From Flavobacterium tistrianum (GTDB lineage: Bacteria; Bacteroidota; Bacteroidia; Flavobacteriales; Flavobacteriaceae), in assembly GCF_003254545.1 (NCBI RefSeq), contig NZ_QJRH01000072.1, forward strand, positions 248,001 through 312,000: DNA of 64,000 bases, in the 5' to 3' direction. The position numbers and the translations under genes are program-made. Numbering within the stretch: position 1 is the stretch's first letter; each line of letters starts with the position of its first letter. This document shows positions 60,831-64,000 of this stretch, one piece after another. The notes under the pieces were generated by a model, which had not been told where the DNA came from, made no database searches, and worked only from the letters and a program-made list of their open reading frames with translations.

Positions 60831-62057
60831 CTATTTCTTTTTTTTCGTTGCTGGTTTTGCAGTTGGTTTTGTCGCTGTCTTAGTTTCTTGTTTTGGTTTT
60901 TCAGCAGAAACAGGAGCTGCAGCTGGCTGAGGTTTTTCTGCACTTTTAGAAAACAGTTCGGCATTTTCAAACCACTGATTGGCTAAAACTGTACCGTCAG
61001 GTTTAAGAAATCCCCATTTTCCTTCGTTTTTTACTCTGGCAACACCACCAATAAATCCTTTATCTTGTTGTGTAAACATTGCAATAATAGCATTTGTTGT
61101 GATACCATATTGAGTTGGGATTACCAATTTTCCAGATTCGTTGATAAATCCCCAATTGCTTTCTTTTACTGGAGCCAGACCGTTTGCACTGAAAACTTCT
61201 GCATCATTGTAAGTAGGCTCAATTACAAATTTTCCTTCTGGATTGATGAATCCCCATTTTTTTCCAACCAAAACTGGAGCTAGGTTTTTTGAGAATGCTT
61301 TTCCTTTATCATAAATAGGAAGAATAATCCAATTTCCTTTTAAATCGATGTAACCGATTTTTCCATTCTTTTTAGCATAAGTCAAATCTTGAGTTTCAAA
61401 ATCCCAGATTTTTTCAGCTCCATCAACTGGAATAAATTTTCCGCCACTTACCAATCCGAAAGTTTTGTCTTTTCTTGCCCAAGTTGTACCTTTAAAATAA
61501 TTTCCAACTTCGGCATAAATAGGTTCAACCAATTCTTTTCCGTTAGTATCAATAATTCCCCAGTTTTTGTTTAGTTCCACTCTGGCATAACCATTTTCAA
61601 AAGGTTTGATCTGATCGTATTTTGGTTCTAAAACAACCGCCATTTTGTTATTGATCAGACCCACTTTATTGTTTTGTCTGATAAAAGCAACGCCATCATT
61701 AAAATCAAATAATTTTTCGGAAGCTGGTGCTTTTTGAATTTCTCCTTTAGTATTAATGTAAACCCAATCTTTGTCTTTTTGTACAACTGCAATTCCGCTG
61801 TTAAAATCTTTAGCATCTTTAAAATCTGCTGGAATTACCCAAGCTCCTTTTGCATCGATAAATCCCCATTTTCCGCCATTTTCTACAGCGGCTAAACCTT
61901 CAGAAAAACTTCTGGCAGATTTATATTGAGGTTCAATTTTAAAAGATCCATCTTTAGACAGATATCCAATTTTGGAATTTTTCTTAACTAATGCTAATTC
62001 TTGACTATTAACAAATTGAATGCAACTTAGCAATAAAAAAACAAGTGACTTTTTCAT
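60831..62057 (-). CDS. WG-repeat exported protein
   Basis: A protein of about 408 residues with a signal peptide (cleavage near FVNSQ) and about eight WG repeats (e.g. KWGFIDAKGAWVIPADFKDA). The C-terminal tail is rich in Lys, Pro, Ala and Thr. The periplasmic or surface role is unknown. The ATG at 62057 is preferred over the TTG at 62072. It sits between the lyase and fabG-type genes, and whether it belongs to pigment synthesis is unclear. Confidence 0.8.
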   Translation of the reverse strand: MKKSLVFLLLSCIQFVNSQELALVKKNSKIGYLSKDGSFKIEPQYKSARSFSEGLAAVENGGKWGFIDAKGAWVIPADFKDAKDFNSGIAVVQKDKDWVYINTKGEIQKAPASEKLFDFNDGVAFIRQNNKVGLINNKMAVVLEPKYDQIKPFENGYARVELNKNWGIIDTNGKELVEPIYAEVGNYFKGTTWARKDKTFGLVSGGKFIPVDGAEKIWDFETQDLTYAKKNGKIGYIDLKGNWIILPIYDKGKAFSKNLAPVLVGKKWGFINPEGKFVIEPTYNDAEVFSANGLAPVKESNWGFINESGKLVIPTQYGITTNAIIAMFTQQDKGFIGGVARVKNEGKWGFLKPDGTVLANQWFENAELFSKSAEKPQPAAAPVSAEKPKQETKTATKPTAKPATKKKK

Positions 62058-62097
62058 GATTTTAAGATTCAATATTAATACTGTGAAATAAAGATTT

Positions 62098-63618
62098 TTA
62101 ACTGTTGATCAAATAATCTTTTACTTTTTGAACAAAAGGATACATTACTTGATCTTCCTTAAATTCTGGAATTATATTTCTGATATCGTCATACCATTTT
62201 TTAGTTGTAGATGAAATTTGATCTTTCTGTCCTAAATAATCAATTGCCTGAACAATTGTAATTAATTCTATAGCTAAAACTTCGAATGAGTTTTCGATAA
62301 CTTTTGATGTAATAACCGCAGCATTGGTTCCCATACTTACAATGTCTTGATTGTCATTGTTGTTTGGAATACTATGCACATACATTGGGTTTGATAACAT
62401 TTGGTTTTCGGCAGTTGTTGAAGTTGCGACGAACTGAACGCCCTGCATTCCGAAATTAAAACCTAAAGTTCCTAGGTTTACGAATGGAGGAAGAATTTCG
62501 TTGATTTTAGAGTTCAATAAATAATTCAATTGACGTTCTGCCAACATTGTTAATTTCGTAATAACGATTTTCAGTTTATCCATTTCTAGCGAAATATAAT
62601 CTCCGTGGAAATTTCCGCCGTGGTAAACGTGTTTGTTTTTTACGTCTATAATTGGGTTGTCGTTTGCCGAGTTAAATTCGTCTTCTAGAATAGAAGAAAC
62701 ATTATTAATAGTTTCTAAAACTGGCCCAAGAATTTGAGGAACACAACGTAATGAATAATATTCCTGAACTTTTTCTTTGAAGATTTCTTCGGTATTTTCA
62801 CCAGAATATAAATGGTCTTCTCTTTTACGGATCAAAGTACTGTCAGAAAGATTTTGTCTCATTCTTTCAGCAACTTCCTGCTGTCCTTTATGACGTTTTG
62901 TTTGGTTTAATTCTTCTGAGAAATGATCATCATAAGCTTGAACCAATTCGTTAATTGCACAAGAAGCTTTTAATGACCAGTCTAATAATTTTTTTGCATA
63001 ATGAACATTTACCACTCCAATTCCTGTCATTACAGAAGTTCCGTTGATTAACGCTAGACCTTCTCTAATTTCTACTTGAATTGGTTTTAACCCTTCGATT
63101 TCGAAAACCTCTGCAGTTGCGCGTCTTTCACCTTTATAAAATACTTCGCCTTCGCCAATTAAAACCAAAGCTAAATGTGATAGCTGTACCAAGTCTCCGC
63201 TGGCACCAACACCACCGTGTTCAAAAATTAAAGGCGTAATATCTCTATTGATTAATTCTGCCATTAAATGAACAACAGAAGAATGAACTCCTGAATTTCC
63301 TAAAGAAAGTGTATTTAATCGAGCTAAAATTGCTGCCTTTGCGCACTCAGCGTTTAAAGGTTTTCCAGTTCCAGAAGAGTGGCTTCTGATTAAATTGTAT
63401 TGCAATTGAATTTGATCTGACTCCTTAATTCTATATTGAGCCATTGGACCAAATCCTGTATTTACTCCGTAGATTACTTTGTTTCCTGAGAATTCTTTTA
63501 AGAAATTAAAACTTTCGTTTACTCGATTTAAGACCACATCGCTTATGGCAACTTTGTTTTTTCCAAAGATTATGGCTTCAAATTCTGCTAAACTTAGATA
63601 TTCATTTATTGTATTCAT
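62098..63618 (-). CDS. Tyrosine ammonia-lyase (HAL/PAL family)
   Basis: A 506-residue lyase with the MIO-forming triad Ala139-Ser140-Gly141 in GGVGASGDL. It should convert tyrosine to 4-coumarate, the aryl starter of flexirubin. Length and sequence agree closely with what I remember of the characterised F. johnsoniae TAL. The selectivity residues are Ser79-His80 (RSHSSG), as in histidine lyases, so automatic annotation would say hutH; context argues against that. The ATG at 63618 is the start; the in-frame codon before it is TTG. It is probably the first gene of the cluster. Confidence 0.9.
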   Translation of the reverse strand: MNTINEYLSLAEFEAIIFGKNKVAISDVVLNRVNESFNFLKEFSGNKVIYGVNTGFGPMAQYRIKESDQIQLQYNLIRSHSSGTGKPLNAECAKAAILARLNTLSLGNSGVHSSVVHLMAELINRDITPLIFEHGGVGASGDLVQLSHLALVLIGEGEVFYKGERRATAEVFEIEGLKPIQVEIREGLALINGTSVMTGIGVVNVHYAKKLLDWSLKASCAINELVQAYDDHFSEELNQTKRHKGQQEVAERMRQNLSDSTLIRKREDHLYSGENTEEIFKEKVQEYYSLRCVPQILGPVLETINNVSSILEDEFNSANDNPIIDVKNKHVYHGGNFHGDYISLEMDKLKIVITKLTMLAERQLNYLLNSKINEILPPFVNLGTLGFNFGMQGVQFVATSTTAENQMLSNPMYVHSIPNNNDNQDIVSMGTNAAVITSKVIENSFEVLAIELITIVQAIDYLGQKDQISSTTKKWYDDIRNIIPEFKEDQVMYPFVQKVKDYLINS

Positions 63619-63654
63619 CAAATCGATTTTGGTTGTGCTAATTTAATTTTATTT

Positions 63655-63680
63655 ATCAAAATAAATGTAGTTATTTTGAT
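63655..63680. promoter_or_regulatory. Candidate operator in divergent promoter region
   Basis: ATCAAAATAA and TTATTTTGAT form a perfect 10-bp inverted repeat with a 6-base spacer. It lies between the lyase start and its -7 box and overlaps a near-consensus TATTTTG on the other strand. A regulator bound here could control both divergent genes. Confidence 0.4.
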
Positions 63681-63685
63681 GATGG

Positions 63686-63693
63686 CAAATGTA
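63686..63693 (-). promoter_or_regulatory. Putative promoter -7 box of the lyase gene
   Basis: On the minus strand this reads TACATTTG, matching TAnnTTTG, 67 bases before the ATG. A long leader would contain the candidate operator. No TTG at usual spacing is seen. Confidence 0.5.
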
Positions 63694-63719
63694 GGTTAAT
63701 TAATGATAATAATTCTAAT

Positions 63720-64000
63720 ATGACAAAGGAGTTTGTTGATGTTTTAGTGATTGGTGCAGGACCGTCTGGATGTGTTTCGGCATCGTATCTTTTTAAGAAC
63801 AACGTAAAGGTTAAAGTTGTAGAAAAAACGAAGTTTCCGAGACTTGTTGTTGGCGAAAGCCTTATTCCGCGCGTGATGGACCATTTTGCTGAGGCAGAAT
63901 TGTTTGACGCCCTTGACGCGATGAACTTTGAAAAAAAATTAGGCGCTCGTTTTATTAGAGGCGAAGAAATCTGCAATTTTGATTTCAGTGTAAAATTTGG
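63720..64000 (+). CDS. FAD-dependent oxidoreductase (halogenase/monooxygenase type), N-terminal part
   Basis: The first 93 complete codons of a flavoprotein cut by the window end. FAD motif VLVIGAGPSGCVSASYL (9-25) and VEKTKFPRLVVGESLIPRV (38-56) are typical of the tryptophan-halogenase and geranylgeranyl-reductase-like branch. The ATG spans 63720-63722. It is divergent from the lyase. It may hydroxylate or halogenate the aryl ring of flexirubin; without the rest of the gene this remains open. Confidence 0.85.
   Translation, partial: MTKEFVDVLVIGAGPSGCVSASYLFKNNVKVKVVEKTKFPRLVVGESLIPRVMDHFAEAELFDALDAMNFEKKLGARFIRGEEICNFDFSVKF

Noticed and set aside
62098..63618. Histidine ammonia-lyase (hutH) of histidine degradation
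   Set aside because: No hutU, hutI or hutG neighbours are present. Cluster context and similarity to the known Flavobacterium tyrosine lyase favour TAL.
1..64000. tRNA, rRNA, prophage or transposase genes
   Set aside because: I looked for such genes in the gaps and found no matching structure or protein motif.

Overview
The window looks like a stretch of chromosome from a Flavobacterium close to F. johnsoniae. The evidence is the low G+C content, Bacteroidetes-type promoter boxes (TAnnTTTG, in the best cases with an upstream TTG), a SprE/PorW-like gliding and type IX secretion lipoprotein, an F0F1 ATP synthase operon that stops at atpG, many Flavobacteriia-specific protein families, and a tyrosine ammonia-lyase of the length and sequence remembered for the characterised F. 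johnsoniae enzyme. I recognise no tRNA, rRNA, transposase, prophage or CRISPR array.

Layout. 1-8550: housekeeping and conserved genes: the purD end, small membrane proteins, upp, a DUF4254/glycosyltransferase-9 pair, a flavin/2Fe-2S reductase, and a DUF5687 membrane protein with its ABC ATPase. 8641-17541: sprE, bactofilin, atpZ, a four-helix membrane protein, then atpB-E-F-H-A-G; atpD and atpC are absent. 17542-18200 is the only long non-coding gap. It holds a terminator, a 61-nt imperfect palindrome and three tandem 89-bp units, each able to form two hairpins. 18201-29039: GNAT, flippase, dut, nucleotidyltransferase, TPR protein, DUF4292 lipoprotein, EnvC-like protein, CBS protein, rbfA, LolC/E-like permease and MATE exporter. 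29251-30243: a tRNA-dihydrouridine synthase on the minus strand.

30394-63618, almost all on the minus strand, is a flexirubin-type (aryl polyene plus dialkylresorcinol) pigment cluster. Tyrosine ammonia-lyase should make 4-coumarate and a PaaK-like adenylating enzyme should activate it. Two acyl carrier proteins, several ketosynthases (including a KS/chain-length-factor-like pair), a FabG-type ketoreductase and three hot-dog dehydratases would build the polyene. DarB and DarA would make the dialkylresorcinol. Candidate joining enzymes are a BtrH-like cysteine acyltransferase, an LpxL-like acyltransferase, an N-terminal-nucleophile C45 lipoprotein and the PlsC domain of a large RND fusion. A LolA-like carrier, the RND/MMPL fusion, an ABC-2 exporter and outer-membrane barrels probably move the pigment to the outer membrane. 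A divergent FAD oxidoreductase (halogenase or monooxygenase type) starts at the right edge.

The cluster type is known. The less explained parts are the RND-PlsC-methyltransferase-like triple fusion, ketosynthase-like proteins without the active-site cysteine, the unresolved ester-forming enzyme, an AT-rich acetyltransferase inserted in the cluster, and the fact that nearly every sizeable gap in the cluster holds a different palindromic repeat.
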